Shown: positions 24,290-36,363 of the stretch, piece after piece
How positions within the stretch are numbered: position 1 is the first letter of the stretch
Layout: every line of letters starts with the position of its first letter
NCBI GenBank assembly: GCA_033239525.1
Contig: BSYO01000022.1
Location: forward strand, 10,736,923 to 10,800,922
From: Nepenthes gracilis
Taxonomy: Eukaryota; Streptophyta; Magnoliopsida; Caryophyllales; Nepenthaceae
Length of the DNA stretch: 64,000 bases
Reading direction: 5' to 3'
Made by a program: the position numbers and the translations under genes
Notes under the pieces: model-generated
What the model saw: the letters and a program-made list of their open reading frames with translations, nothing else
Database searches by the model: none
What the model was told of the DNA's origin: nothing

Positions 24290-24687
24290 TTTAATTGTAA
24301 TTTGACAGGGTCATATCGGTTGATATATTGAGATATATTATAAATATGATAACATATTAAGATATTATCATAGCATCGAAAAATATCAGTGTCATAAGTA
24401 GTTAACAAAGATAAATATTGGCCGCTTGCTCTTCCTTATACTATTAAATAAACTATGTGCATCTATAGCTCAATGGGTAAAAGCCTATATATAGTGTAAG
24501 TAACTATAGCTCAATGTGCGTTTAAAAATTGTAAGTTAATGAGGCTGTATCGGTTGATTTATTGCGATATATTACAAATATGACAATATATCGAGATATT
24601 ATCGTGGTATAGAAAAATATCAATATCAAGAGAGCCTGATAAAGATATATACTGGCCGCTTGGTCTTCCTTATACTATTAAAGAAAT
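24290..24687. repeat. Tandem duplication, about 240 bp (second copy interrupted)
   Basis: Copy 1 (about 24290-24530) and copy 2 (about 24530-24687, resuming at 26698-26760) share TATCGGTTGAT, GATATATTA, GATATTATC, TGGCCGCTTG, TCTTCCTTATACTATTAAA and, after the interruption, TCTATAGCT, AATGRGTAAAA and GTAAGTAACTA-like blocks in the same order. Copy 2 is split by the solo LTR at 24688-26697. Copy 1 therefore shows the uninterrupted site. Confidence 0.75.
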
Positions 24688-26697
24688 TGTCACAAACTTG
24701 AATCAAAGCAAGTCTAACAATTATATTTCACAAAAATTTAAAATCTCAAAATTAATACCAAAGTGGTCAACAAATCCTAAAACCCATACTTGATAAATAA
24801 ATGTACCATAAAATTTTATTATCCAATAATAATAATGAACCGTACCTGAGACCCATCACATGACCTCATCGGATACTCATCCAAACAATAAAATAATGCG
24901 GCCTGTTACACAATGTCGTAAGGGAGGGATAGACCAAATACATACATATCTATTATACACTGACCCAACTGTTTCGTATATAATAAAAGGCCTATATTCA
25001 GCCGAACTCAAATACCTAAAATACAGCCTACACCAACATAAATTGAGCAGAATAATAATACTCACCAAAATAGATGAAGTTGTAGTTAGATTATATCCAA
25101 ACTCCTGCATAATATTCAAGCCTACTAATTTAAAGGGTTAAGAAAAAAAAATGTGAGTTTAAAACTCAACAAGTATCTATAACATATATAATGAACATAT
25201 GTGTTTGAAATCAGAGGGATGGTCCATAAACATGATCAAAACGCATAGAAGGCACAAATCCAAAAATCCGATATTGAAAGTCTGAAGATAGTTTCGTATT
25301 CAAATCATATTTCAAATTAGAACATAGTCCCATCAAGATGTATATTGAATAGAAGTGATTCAGAATGAAATTAGATAATCCAAATCATGTTGTAAACAAT
25401 AAGGAAACATAGGCTAAGCGATATAGAGTCCGGATCAAAATCACATATGAAGGAAATAGAGTTCGAAACGAAATCATAAAAATCAAAAGATGTTCTGGAA
25501 TAAATCACATATTAGATGTATGAGATTAATCAAATCCTATCAGTTGGCAAATCTACAAATCTCAAATCGAAATCCAAATACAAATCAATGCAAAAATATA
25601 AAGTATGCACGAAATTGGAGAACAAAAAACCAATAGAATAACTTGTTGAAGGGTTACACATACTCCTGATAACTTTAAACCAGATTAATAACTATTTAGA
25701 TCTATGGGTTAGACCATCTATGTACGTTGTCTCCCATAAATAAGGAACATGTTCACTATGTTTTATTGTCCATGGCGTTGGGTGCAATCCTCTGTTTAAT
25801 ACATATATTAGGACATCCGAATATATTAGTTTCTGTTCAATTTGTTTATGATGGTTTTCATTAAAATATAGATGGGGTGGGTCATTTACAATAGAGCCTT
25901 TTCTTGCTGACGGAAAATGGATTCACAGATATTTTCCCGTTGAAAATAGAGCTCTTCCCGTTGGGAGAGGAACGGATGACAGATCAGGTAATAGATGATA
26001 GATGTAGAGATTTCAAGTCCCAGACAATGATACATGTGTACCAATGCACGGCCCATGTAGGTTTTATGCCCTTTTTTTTATACAAATATATTGATATAAA
26101 AATCTACAGTTTGAAATGTTTACCCATGTTTTCATAAAATACACAAAACCCTCAAATACTTATAAAGTTTGAACAAAATTTCCAAACGATCGGTAAAAAT
26201 AATAAGAATGCACGAAGGAAACAAATGTGATAAAATAAAATAGCATGCATGAATATTAAATATTCAAAAAATATATAAAACTTATCAGATACGAAAATAT
26301 TCGAAGGATATGGTTTAAGGATACTTGCCTCGATTTTATACCAAGTAAAGCTGACAAAATGATATTCCAAACCACCACTTCTCTTCTTTCTTTCTCTTTC
26401 TTATCCTCTCTCTCTCTCTCTCTCTCTCTCCTCTCTTCCTTCTCCCACGTGAAATGACAAACAGAGCCCTGCAGCTGCTTATATAAATTGCCCGGCGCTT
26501 GAGTGGGGCCTCGGGCGCCCCTCGAGTGCCAGCTCTCAACAAATGGCACCTAGGCGCCACACGGATGCGCCATGGGCACCAACTCGCTCATCCAAAAATC
26601 ATTTAAAATTTCACAATATATAATTAATTTTAATACATCTAATATACTCAAATAATATACAATGCCAAAATAAATTGAAGGATAATTGGGCATTACA
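24688..26697 (-). mobile_element. Solo LTR, chromovirus-like termini, with target-site duplication
   Basis: On the plus strand it starts TGTCACAAACTTG and ends GGGCATTACA; on the minus strand it begins TGTAATGCCC, the TGTAAYRCCC start common in Tekay/Del-type gypsy LTRs. Flanks are GAAAT (24683-24687) and GAAAC (26698-26702), four of five identical. Length is 2010 bases, with no internal domain. The insertion interrupts the second copy of a local tandem duplication, which independently fixes its borders. It carries a (CT)n tract at about 26405-26432 and a TATATAAAT box at about 26479. Confidence 0.75.
26405..26432. repeat. (CT)n microsatellite
   Basis: A run of about twelve CT dinucleotides inside the solo LTR at 24688-26697, bordered by CT-rich sequence. 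Confidence 0.9.
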
Positions 26698-27006
26698 GAA
26701 ACAATCTGCGTCTATAGCTTAATGAGTAAAAACCTATATATTGTGCAAGTAACTAGGGATGATTTGAACATGGGAACCAAGCGATGATGGATAATTTCAA
26801 CTTAGTCAAACTTCCAATTCCGATTTTTGAGCATGATCTCTTATCTTTCTTTAATTTATCCCCCCCTTTCTAAACTAATATAATTTGATCTCAATATTAG
26901 GTGGAATTTTGACACAAAAAACGTTAGATGGGAGAAAAAAAAAGTAAGCTCACCCAAATTATAAACTAGATAATGTACAAGCAGGGTGGGTGATATGGTA
27001 ACTAAT
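26698..27006. other. Short spacer with resumed duplication copy
   Basis: Bases 26698-26760 continue the duplication copy interrupted at 24687. The rest, to 27006, holds no recognisable feature. Confidence 0.5.
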
Positions 27007-27011
27007 GTAAT

Positions 27012-27794
27012 TATTAGGTTTTGAGTCATTCCCAAGTCGGTTTATACCCATTTGAACATGTCATCCGGTAGCTCACTTGTTATCGGTATGAGAATTCACT
27101 CGAGCGAAAGATCTAGGTGGTGCAAGAGATTAGCGCATGACGGGTGGGTGTTTGTGTGCACTTGGGATATTGGTCTTGTGCATGAAAAACAATGTTGTTT
27201 AGCGCTTGACATCTGCCTAAAGTGCACACATGCGTGGGGTGCCAGGAGGAGTCACACTTAATGGATGCATGATATTACTTATATAAAAGCATGCACTTTG
27301 TTTTTAGGTTTAATTTTGAGAGATATTTGACACAAGGAGTGCAGAATGAAGGGAGAGAAAGGAAAAAAAGAGGAGGGAAAAATTTGGGCACCTATTTGAG
27401 GTCAAATTCGAAATTCATCTTTTGCCAAGTTGGGACATGTTCTAGTTCTAGGTGTATTATATATTACCGGTTAGTTGTTCATTTTTTCATTGTATTCTCA
27501 TATTTTGTTGTTTGGCGTGTTGGAATTAGCATTAGCCGATTATTTACACAAATTATGGTTGTGAAGAGAATTGTTTTGAGGGAGTTAGTTGTAACCAAAA
27601 CCTTATTATTGTGGAGATTGTTCGGACGTAGGTCTCGTGGTTTTTTTTTTTATTTGAGAAGGGTTTTCACATAAATTTGTTTATACAATTTATGTGCTTA
27701 ATTATGCGTGTTGATATGTGTTTCTCATGTTCAATCAGAAAAGAATGGTATCTAATACTGTCTGAGGATTTGGATTCCGCTACGAACCCCAACA
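27012..27794 (+). mobile_element. Solo LTR, family of the 13537-16138 element
   Basis: Starts TATTAGGTTTTGAGTCATTCCC (first dinucleotide TG decayed to TA) and ends CGAACCCCAACA, matching the family consensus at both ends. Flanks GTAAT (27007-27011) and ATAAT (27795-27799) agree at four of five bases. About 783 bases. Small open frames inside have no recognisable domain. Confidence 0.65.
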
Positions 27795-27799
27795 ATAAT

Positions 27800-30147
27800 A
27801 TGGTCCTAACTCAGAACCGGCTAGCCTGACATAAGGCTAGCGATTTTGGCCATCCCTGACACGGCTTCCTTTACTATTTATTCACGATGCCTATGAATTC
27901 AGTTGATTTATTGGATAAATGAAAGCTTCATTTCTGATGTAAATGTTCTTTCCGTTCGCTGCTACCACTGATTGAAATCTCTAATTGAAAGCTGAAGCTT
28001 CTATTTTTTCACACACTCATGATTCTGTTTTGGTATTTAGATGTGAAATAGAATATCATAGTTCAAATCATTCCATGTTTTGCTATTTTATACAAAGTTA
28101 CATCCCACAAGCAAGAAGTTCTGTGGCTTCATTTAAATCTTTTGGGCTGAAGATTTCTACTACCTCTATGAAAATAGGCCTAATTGGGAGAGCTATTAGA
28201 GCCATTTTGCCCTTTCAACGGTGAGAGTTTTTTTTCTAATAACTTAGAATTATGGGGAAAGAACGAAACACCCATTCAAACGCTCGCCTCACCTGGTAGG
28301 CACCGATGGTTTTGTGGATATTATTGGTCCTTCCTCCAAAATTGATACCTGTCATTCCGAACAATGGAGTCAAATTAACGAGTTTGGATATTAATGAACT
28401 CTATAATACTCTTACCAATTTATTAACGACAAGTAGATCTATTTGTCCGGAGGAAATGGTACAAAAATTTGACCTATAGTGAAAAATAAGACAGATGGAT
28501 AAATGTGTGTTGTGTGTTTTATTGACCAAATGATATTTCTCAAATATTATTTTATGCCTTTCAATACTTAAGAATGCTTATTGTTACATTCCTATACTCT
28601 AGTCTCCACCCTTAATATACATTCTATATATCTGTTTAAATATAATATTTTATCTATCTATTTATTTTTATCTGAGTTTATTTATATAAATGGATGGATG
28701 AAATTTCATGCCCGTGGAGAATGCCTAAAAGATATATCATAAAGGTGTCTATGGATGCTTATAAATATGTGATTTTCATTAATGTTTGTTGGTTCTTTGT
28801 ATAATATGTAAATATTTTCTTATTTTTCATTGTTTTCTTTCTTGTTTCTTCATCTTTCATTTTTCTTCTTTCTTATTTTATTTATTTATTTTTTCTGAAT
28901 TGTTTACCTGATACCTTCACTATATTCTTATTTTTCTTTTGATTGAGGGAAAAATTAAAATATCTTTCTTTTAATATATGAAAAAATAAATAAGTATTTT
29001 TGTTACATTTTTTTTATTTGGTGCCTTTTTTGAAAAAAAGATAAGAAATAAATAAATCTAACAAATAAAGTCATTATGGGTCATTTTTTTTTATTTTTTT
29101 ATTTATAAGATTTATGCTCAGAAAAAGGGTAGGGGTCAGAATCTAATAAAAATAAAAAATTAATTTTGTTATTCTTGTAGTATTCTTTTAGAATGAGAAT
29201 ATTTTTAATAATATTATATTTATATATGTATTTATTTTTTAGATGTTAATATAAATAAATAAATATTTTATTATTAAATAAATTAAAAAATATTTTGAAA
29301 TTTGTCTTTCAAATATTATGTCGTATATATCTTGCACATAAATCTACCAAATTTGGCCAGGTCTAAGAGTCAAAAGACTCATGCCTAGTCTTGTCATCTC
29401 GGCTTTTATTTTTATTGGATTATTTTAATCGAAAAGTATCAATTTTAAATATTTTAAAAATATAAAAACATATATTATTTATATGGCTTCCAAGAAAATT
29501 TAGATTAAAAATTAAATAAAAATCTAAAAATTATCATATTAAAGGCCTATAATATTTTTCTATTTATCTCAAATAAGAGAAAATGCTTTTTATATGGTTT
29601 TTCATCAAGATTCAAAAAAATATATATATATTAAAATTTTCATAATTAATTAAAACACATATTATGAGCTTTTATTATCCTTATGCAATGGCTGTTTGTG
29701 ATCATATAGCTTAATAAATGGGGCGAACAAAGACCATCCATGATTATTAATAATTTTTTAAGAAAAAATACATAAAGAATATCATGTCTTGTACTCAATG
29801 TTATAACAAATATCATCAATTGCACTATTGTATACTAAGAAAATATTCAAAAATAATATTAAAATCCAAAAAAAAAAAAAAAAAAATTTAGACTCAGTAT
29901 TCTTTAAAAAAATCAAAAATTATAACATCAATTAAACCAGTTTGTTCCTTCACTTCATTCTCTTAAAACCAAAATATCATCTTCTTTCTATTCATCATCA
30001 ATTACATATTCTTCCTTATTTATGAGAAAAATATCTGAACATCCTAATAAATCATTCAATAAATAAATTAAATATTATTCAAATAATACATAATAAATAT
30101 CAAAATATAGAGAATCTTAATAAAACGCTACATGTTAATTTTTTTTT
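27800..30147. other. AT-rich intergenic DNA, no gene seen
   Basis: Very AT-rich with long T and A runs, including an A tract at about 29868-29886. A 79-codon frame at about 27985-28224 has no recognisable domain and is not supported as a gene. Confidence 0.5.
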
Positions 30148-31018
30148 TGTCATGGGTTATGTAATCTTAAAGCCCATCTGATGACATGCTTGGGGGCCTG
30201 AAGTCCAGCAAGATCCCAGGAGGCATGAAACTTAGAGGGAACCGCGACAGGTTCAATTGTGGCCCAGAACATGATTGGCAAATAGAGACAAGCACCGAGT
30301 AAGCCCAATAGACAGCCTTATGTCAACTAGCCAATTTTGATACAGGGATCCATCCAACTCAACAACCAACAGCCTGGTCAGAATAGTGCGTATATATGCG
30401 GGAGGCACCTGCCGCGTTTGTAGAGACAGCTAGGCGAATATTCTAGGAAAATGGCCCATGATCATACTATCACTTCTAAAAGGACAACTGGCATTGCTGG
30501 CTACCACTATTGTCTGTAAAGTAAATCCTCATAGGGCAACTATCACAAGTTTTGGTGCCAAAATAAGGTTGAACTAGCGCTAATATTATAAATACCCTTT
30601 CACCCTTGCTAGGAAAAGGGGAGAACGATCCTCGCACTTGATTGCCCAAGAAAAATAAATAGCTCTCTCTCGCTCTCGAAGCCACTAGTTCCCAGTGCAA
30701 TTTCCCTTTCTCTCTCCTTCAAAGTCACTCCTCGCCGAGCGCAACCACCGGAACCAAGTCTTCCGCCATCACATTCAATCCCATCACCCGTCTATCATTG
30801 CATCTTACATTTTTCATCTTTTTAATTTTGTGGAAAGGTTTTTGACTTGAGCGACGGAGTATGTATCGAAGAGTGAGTTCCGTTAATTCTCTAATCTCTC
30901 GTTTATTCGTTGTGTTGTATAACATCCAGGTTATCGGTAATAGAAATTAGACCTGTCTCAATTCAACCAGCCGTAAAAATTTAAGAGGTTTCCTAATCCT
31001 TTTTTAAACAAATGTGCA
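30148..31018 (+). mobile_element. Tat-type solo LTR, diverged copy C
   Basis: Boundaries are approximate. It shares with the copies at 33027 and 34992 a GACAACTGGCATTGCTGGCTACC-like block (about 30481), a TATAAATAC promoter box (about 30588), a GATTTGAGCGWCG-like stretch written here TTGACTTGAGCGACG (about 30840) and an end with GAAATTAGACCTG and TTTCCTAATCC. It is the most diverged of the three, with no clear target-site duplication. Confidence 0.55.
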
Positions 31019-31907
31019 CTGTAATTAACATATTTACTTTCACTATCCCTAACAAATACAAAACATACGATAATAATAAATTATAATCATTCTAACTCAT
31101 TTTTTCCCAAATCTCCCAAACTATATATTTTATAAAATCATGAAGATCACTAAGGAAATAATTTTGAAAAGTATGAAGCATAGATTTTTTCTTTCCCACT
31201 CTTCTTGTGTTACAAAAATATTGTAAGGTCCATATTACAATCAATTCACATAATATATGATTAAGTATAACAGATGTAGAATTTTTTTTCTTGCACAACA
31301 CTTGCCCTTAGCCTTTTATTAGTATTTAAATGGTAAATATTATCAACAAATTCATAAAATTTTTTCTCTTTGGGAGAGAAATATTTAATATTTTAGCATT
31401 CCATCTAATTTTACAAACAATTTTATCAATGAATTTTAAATCAACTTGCATAATAATATTATTTATATGGCAACAACAATGAATTATTCATTGCTTCATT
31501 GTAAGTGGAATAATTTCTTAGGGTATATTTCTAATTTTAATCTTCTATTCTTTTTATTAATATTATTCGGACCAATAATATCAATATCAATCGGTACACT
31601 CTCACCAGCAACACTAAAATTTGTGGTTAATATATTCTATAACAGAATAAATATATAAACTTTTGATGTTAGAAAATATAAACCGCTAAAATAGTAAAAT
31701 CAGAAAGTTAATCAAATGTAAATTAAAGGTAAAAATATAACATCTTAAAAAGACACCAGAATTTACCCATTTTTTTATTTTCTATGAATTTGAGTTTCTC
31801 TTTTGTTTGTTTGTTATTTAAAATTGCCTCTACTTTTTAAGAACAGAAAGGGATGTATATGCATTTTTCTGAGCATATTGCCTCAACTTAAAAATAAAAA
31901 AGTTAAC

Positions 31908-32632
31908 TGTCAGCATAATAGAGTTCGACACCAGAATACACTCGACCTAGCATAATGAAACAAGTACGAACTCCCCATCAACCGTCAGTCACCAAATTTG
32001 TGAGCACAAGAAACAAACAAAGTATAATGATTTTTAACGTGAAAAAGCTCTTTTCAATAAAGAAAAAATAACGGAATAAATTCTAAATAAATCTACTATA
32101 AATAGTGTTGATTATAAGAACTCTCTCCAAAATCCCTTCACTCTGAACCCAAATAAAGATTATTTAAATACAACCATTTCTTAACGCACACGAAACTCAT
32201 AATAGAAATACAATGAGAAAAAGAGCAATTAATAAAAATACATTTCTAGAATTACCTTCATAATGACGTACCCGACCTTGATAAAGAACAAAATTCAAAT
32301 TGGCCTTTGACTGGGTGTTGAATATCTTCCTCTTCTCTTCTATCTCTTTGTGCGATGTCCCTTGCGAAGAAAGATCTTAGAAACATAATCTTAAAACGCG
32401 TGAGCTGCGTTTTATACCGTGTATCTATGCTTGAGCACCCGGCGAATGTGGATTGAGCGTACCGGGTTTTAGATTCCGTGCTTAAGTGCCCCTCAAGCAC
32501 CCGACTTGATCTTATCTCCTGGCCCTTTGCCATGCGTGTGAATACTTTGATCATTATACAAATCTCATGCGAACTTCCGATAACTTTTTATTTATTGAAT
32601 TATTTACAAGAGAGTGACTAAAAAACCAAACA
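31908..32632 (-). mobile_element. Solo LTR (minus), family of the 13537-16138 element
   Basis: The right edge reads GAGAGTGACTAAAAAACCAAACA, the reverse complement of the family start (TGTTKGRTTTTTAGTCRCTCYC). The left edge has TGTCAGCATAATAGAGTTCGACACC, matching the family end after a short insertion. Internal blocks such as ATAACGGAATAAATT and GAAAAAGCTCTTTTCA also pair with the solo LTR at 12724-13480. No clear target-site duplication. Confidence 0.6.
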
Positions 32633-33026
32633 AAATCTTGATAAGTCTTTTCATAATTTTTTCTGAATTTATTGTTTACAAAGGCTATGAACAACCGAGG
32701 GTAATTCATCCAAAGCAATTTCAAGAGTCGGAGCATAATTTTCATGGAACCATAATTAGATAACAGTTTATTATGAAACTCTGTTTGATAATGACCAGAA
32801 AGCAAAAATTGAACCATATGACCTATGATTTAATTAGACAACACTCTAGAAAAATCGTGAGTTCTTCAACAGAGTAAAAAACTTATGTTTGCAGGTAATA
32901 AGAAGGAAACATAAAATATATGTTGAATCTCAAACACAACTAGAGATAAAATAAAAAATACAAAATTCATAGTATATTTTACCTTTGTATTTCTTGCAAA
33001 TGTAATTGATATGTCCAACACAAATT

Positions 33027-33959
33027 TGAATCGAAACCAATGAAACCCAATTGATAGCAGACAGGTCTAATCAGTAGATAGGCCCAACCTGATAACGACA
33101 CCTCAGGAGATTTGGGACAAGGCCCATTGGACGCCTCTGATGCACGTCTAATCAGATTTGCTCACGTCCCTACTAAAACGGCTGTAAACTAGCAACTAGC
33201 AGAGTCGGATGCGTCGGCTTAATGAATGTTAGCTAATGGGAGATGAGGTCAATACTGGTAAGTCACATGCACGCTGTCCCAACAGTCGTTCGACCAATCC
33301 AAGTAAAGTCAAATAGACCTGTGTCGGCCACGCCTGACAATAGTCCTCGCACCACCACAATGTGACAATTGATACCGCTAGCCACCGCCAGTGCTCAACG
33401 GCCGACAAATCTAGGCAAGCCACCTGTCGAGGATTCCCGCTCCCGAAAGCCTCCTTCACAAAGCTTATAAATGTCTTCTCCCTCAGTAGAAAATAGGATC
33501 CCGATCCTCACTTTGAAAAACCTAATCGACGACTTAAGATCCAAAATCGATCTTAGTGCCCTGCACTTAAGCAAACAAGGAGAAAAAAACTAACTCTCTT
33601 CCCTCAAACCACCGCCTCAATCCGGTGATAATAGTGAGTCACTCTTAGTAGTGTAAAAAGGGAAGCACAAGTCTCCTCCAAACACTACACGCACTCTTTG
33701 CATATTCGCATACGTACATTCCCCATCACGTTTACTTTTACGCCTGCATCTTTCCATCTCCTGAAAAAAATTTCTGATTTGAGTGTCGAAGTGTTTATGG
33801 TAGAAAAATGTCGCCGTCCTCTGACCTTTTATTTGTAATTTGTGGTACGTATGATCCAGGTTGGGAAACATAGAGATTAGACCTATTCGTGATCCACCCG
33901 AGTGGAGAAATCCAAAAATTCTTTAATTCACACGGGAATTCAAATTCAGAAACACATCA
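33027..33959 (+). mobile_element. Tat-type solo LTR, copy A
   Basis: Starts near TGAATCGAAACCAATGAAAC and ends GAAACACATCA. It parallels copy B (34992-36047) along its whole length: GGTCYAATCAGTARATAGGC, AAGGCCCAYTGGACGC, GACAAYTGAYACCG, TATAAATGTCTTCTCCCTC, GATTTGAGYGTC, TTATTTGTAATTTGTG. The last 250 bases also resemble the reverse complement of the LTR at 37518-38411, which places it in the same Tat-type family. No domain or convincing duplicated site flanks it. Confidence 0.65.
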
Positions 33960-34007
33960 GTAATACTTTTAGTTGTAGATCAAATACCTTGACAAAGGAA
34001 CAAAGAT

Positions 34008-34237
34008 GTGAGGTGAGAGGTGAGTGAAGAGAAGAAAGTAGAGCGAAGCGAATAGAGATTGAGAATAGAGAATGCGAAGATGGAGAAAGAAGAGAGTATG
34101 AAAAGAAAAGAGAGACGAGAAAGCTTGGAAGAGAAGAGAAGAGAAGAAGAGAAGTCGTGTTCAAGAAAGAACCAGAAACTTAGGGTTTTTTATGCCCAAA
34201 GGAAGACATATATAGTTGGGTGGGGATGGGCTGGGCC
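34008..34237 (-). promoter_or_regulatory. Promoter-like module with no gene attached
   Basis: On the minus strand, in order: TGGGCC-type site II element (34232-34237), TATA box CTATATATG (34207-34215), telo-box AAACCCTAA (34180-34188), then about 150 bases of almost pure CT (34155-34008). This order is characteristic of plant promoters of ribosomal and translation-related genes. No ATG-led frame follows, and solo LTR copy A begins about 50 bases downstream. It may be a promoter cut off from its gene, or part of an unrecognised element. Confidence 0.4.
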
Positions 34238-34259
34238 ACACCTGGTCTTGTAATTTAAT

Positions 34260-34991
34260 TAAAAAATGGGTCCACTCCGAATTTTAGATTGGGTTATAAT
34301 ATTTATTTAAAAATATTTATTTTTTGATAATTAATAATTTTCATTATGTTTTTATAATTTGTCTTGCTAAGCTTGGCATTTGTGTTTAGTATTATTCAAA
34401 GAAATCTAATTTAAATTTGATGGTAATATCATTAATATTTGATTTTTATAAATTTGTTTTATTAAATTTTTATTGATTATTAATCTTATAAATAGAAAAA
34501 AAAATTCTTCCCCTTAGATCATCTCCCATCCCAATTCAACCTCACCCCAAAAATAAAACCAAGAAAAGCAAAGGGAAATTCAAAGAAATAACAAACCAAA
34601 ATGAATAAAAAAAAGTCAAATGTATTATAAAATGCTCTCTCTCTCTCTCACTTTCTGTTTTTACTAGATTGATTAGTTAATTATACCAAAATTATTATTT
34701 TTGGAATAAAAAAAAGAATAATAAAAAAAATCAAAATCAAAATATAGTAAAATTTACACCTATATTTGACAATTTTTGATATAATTTAATATATATTTAA
34801 ATATATAAATATTATTTTTTAAAAAACTAATAGCATCTAAAAAAGAGAAATAAAATGAGATTCAAATTAGTATCAAATACATATTTCTAAGGATTAAGTA
34901 TCAATTAAATTATGATTGTATCTCAATGCTATTTTTTTTAATATTATATAACATGATAAATATGACTGTCATATTTTATCTTATATGAATT
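34260..34991. other. AT-rich spacer between solo LTR copies A and B
   Basis: No coding sequence, primer-binding site or polypurine tract adjoining either LTR copy was recognised. This argues against copies A and B being the two ends of one element. Confidence 0.45.
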
Positions 34992-36047
34992 TGATAGAAA
35001 CGGGTCGAAACCAATAAAGCCCAGTTGAAAGAAGACGGGTCCAATCAGTAAATAGGCTCAATCTAGCGACAGCGTCCGAAGAGATTCAGAAGCAAGGCCC
35101 ACTGGACGCTCCAAATACGTAGCCAATTAGCGTCGTTCACGCCTTTACAAAGATGACCGCAGCCTGCTGGCGCAGGGGGTGTAAGCCAATGGGAGATAAG
35201 ACCAACGCTAATAAGTCACAGCATACCCCACCTCAGCAGCCCCTCAACCAATCCAAGCAAAATCAAATAGGCTTACATTGGCCACGCCCGACAATGGTCT
35301 ATCTATTTTCATAAGACGACAACTGACACCGTTGGCCACTATCAACGCAAAGCAGCTAGCGAATTTTAGCAAACCCCTTGTCGGAGATCCCGGATCTCAA
35401 AGCCTCCCTAAAGGAGCTGAGAAATACTCTCTTCAGAAGTAGAGAGGAACCCGAATTCCCACTTTCATAAACTGTCTAAGCGGTGTCCTGAGATTGAAAC
35501 CCTGATCCTAGCACCCAACACTCAAAGTAACGAGGAGATAAAACCAGCTCTCCTCCTTCAAACCACCACTACACTGCGGAAACAATAGTGAGCCATTCCT
35601 AACAATGCAACGAATGGAGCACTAACATCCTTCGAGCATCCCACGCACTCCCCACATTCCAGTATTCATGCATTTTGATCATGTTCATTTCTATGCGTGT
35701 ATCTTTTCATTGATAGAAAAAGATTTCTGATTTGAGCGTTAACATGTATTAGAAAAGATTTTTGATTCGAACATCCCACTCACTCCCCACATTCCAGTAT
35801 TCATGCATTTTTATCACGTTTATTTCTATACATGTATATTTTCATTGTTAGGAAAAGATTTTCGATTTGAGCGTCAACGTGTTTACGGTGGGATAATCTT
35901 TCACCGTCCTTCGACCTCTTATTTGTAATTTGTGATGCATAGGGCCTAAGTTGAGAGACGTAGAGACCGAACTCGTTTGTGATCCAACTAAGTCAAGGAA
36001 TCCGAATGCTTCCTAATTCGCATGAGAACCCAAATCCAGGGACGTCA
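34992..36047 (+). mobile_element. Tat-type solo LTR, copy B
   Basis: Starts TGATAGAAACGGGTCG and ends CCAGGGACGTCA. Same family and orientation as copies A and C. An internal duplication is visible: the CATCCCACKCACTCCCC / ATTCCAGTATTCATGCATTTT / GATTTGAGCGT segment occurs at about 35638-35740 and again at about 35773-35877. Its 3' part (GACCTCTTATTTGTAATTTGTG, AGAGACCGAACTCG, GCTTCCTAATT) matches the reverse complement of 37518-37700. Confidence 0.65.
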
Positions 36048-36363
36048 GATAATTAAAAAATTAAGAATAAAATAAAAAAATAAAAAATTGAAGAATCAAA
36101 TTAGAAATTAAAAAACAAATGACAACAATCTTTATATTTTCATCCCAAATCAAAATGCAAGATCAATCCATAAATTGCAAGCAATGAAGAGGAAAAAAAG
36201 TGATCGAGAGATGAGTCAATGAACAAGGCAGAAAAATAATCAAACATCCGATTCACAAACATCCCTGTCTCATCGTCGTCACTTGAACTGTTCTTCGTTG
36301 AATCAAAATATACCCTTTTTCCAATAAAATTTCCCCCAATTTTCCGCCATTTTCATAGTTTCT

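Noticed and set aside
24463..24500. tRNA gene
   Set aside because: An A-box-like motif is present, but no cloverleaf, acceptor pairing or B box could be built.
32554..32817. 87-codon minus-strand frame
   Set aside because: Overlaps the end of a solo LTR and contains no recognised domain. A neighbouring frame has a short protein-like stretch with stops, too little to call an exon.
33027..36047. Copies A and B as the two LTRs of one retrotransposon
   Set aside because: The roughly 1-kb DNA between them lacks a primer-binding site next to A, a purine tract before B, and any gag or pol trace, and no target-site duplication flanks the pair.
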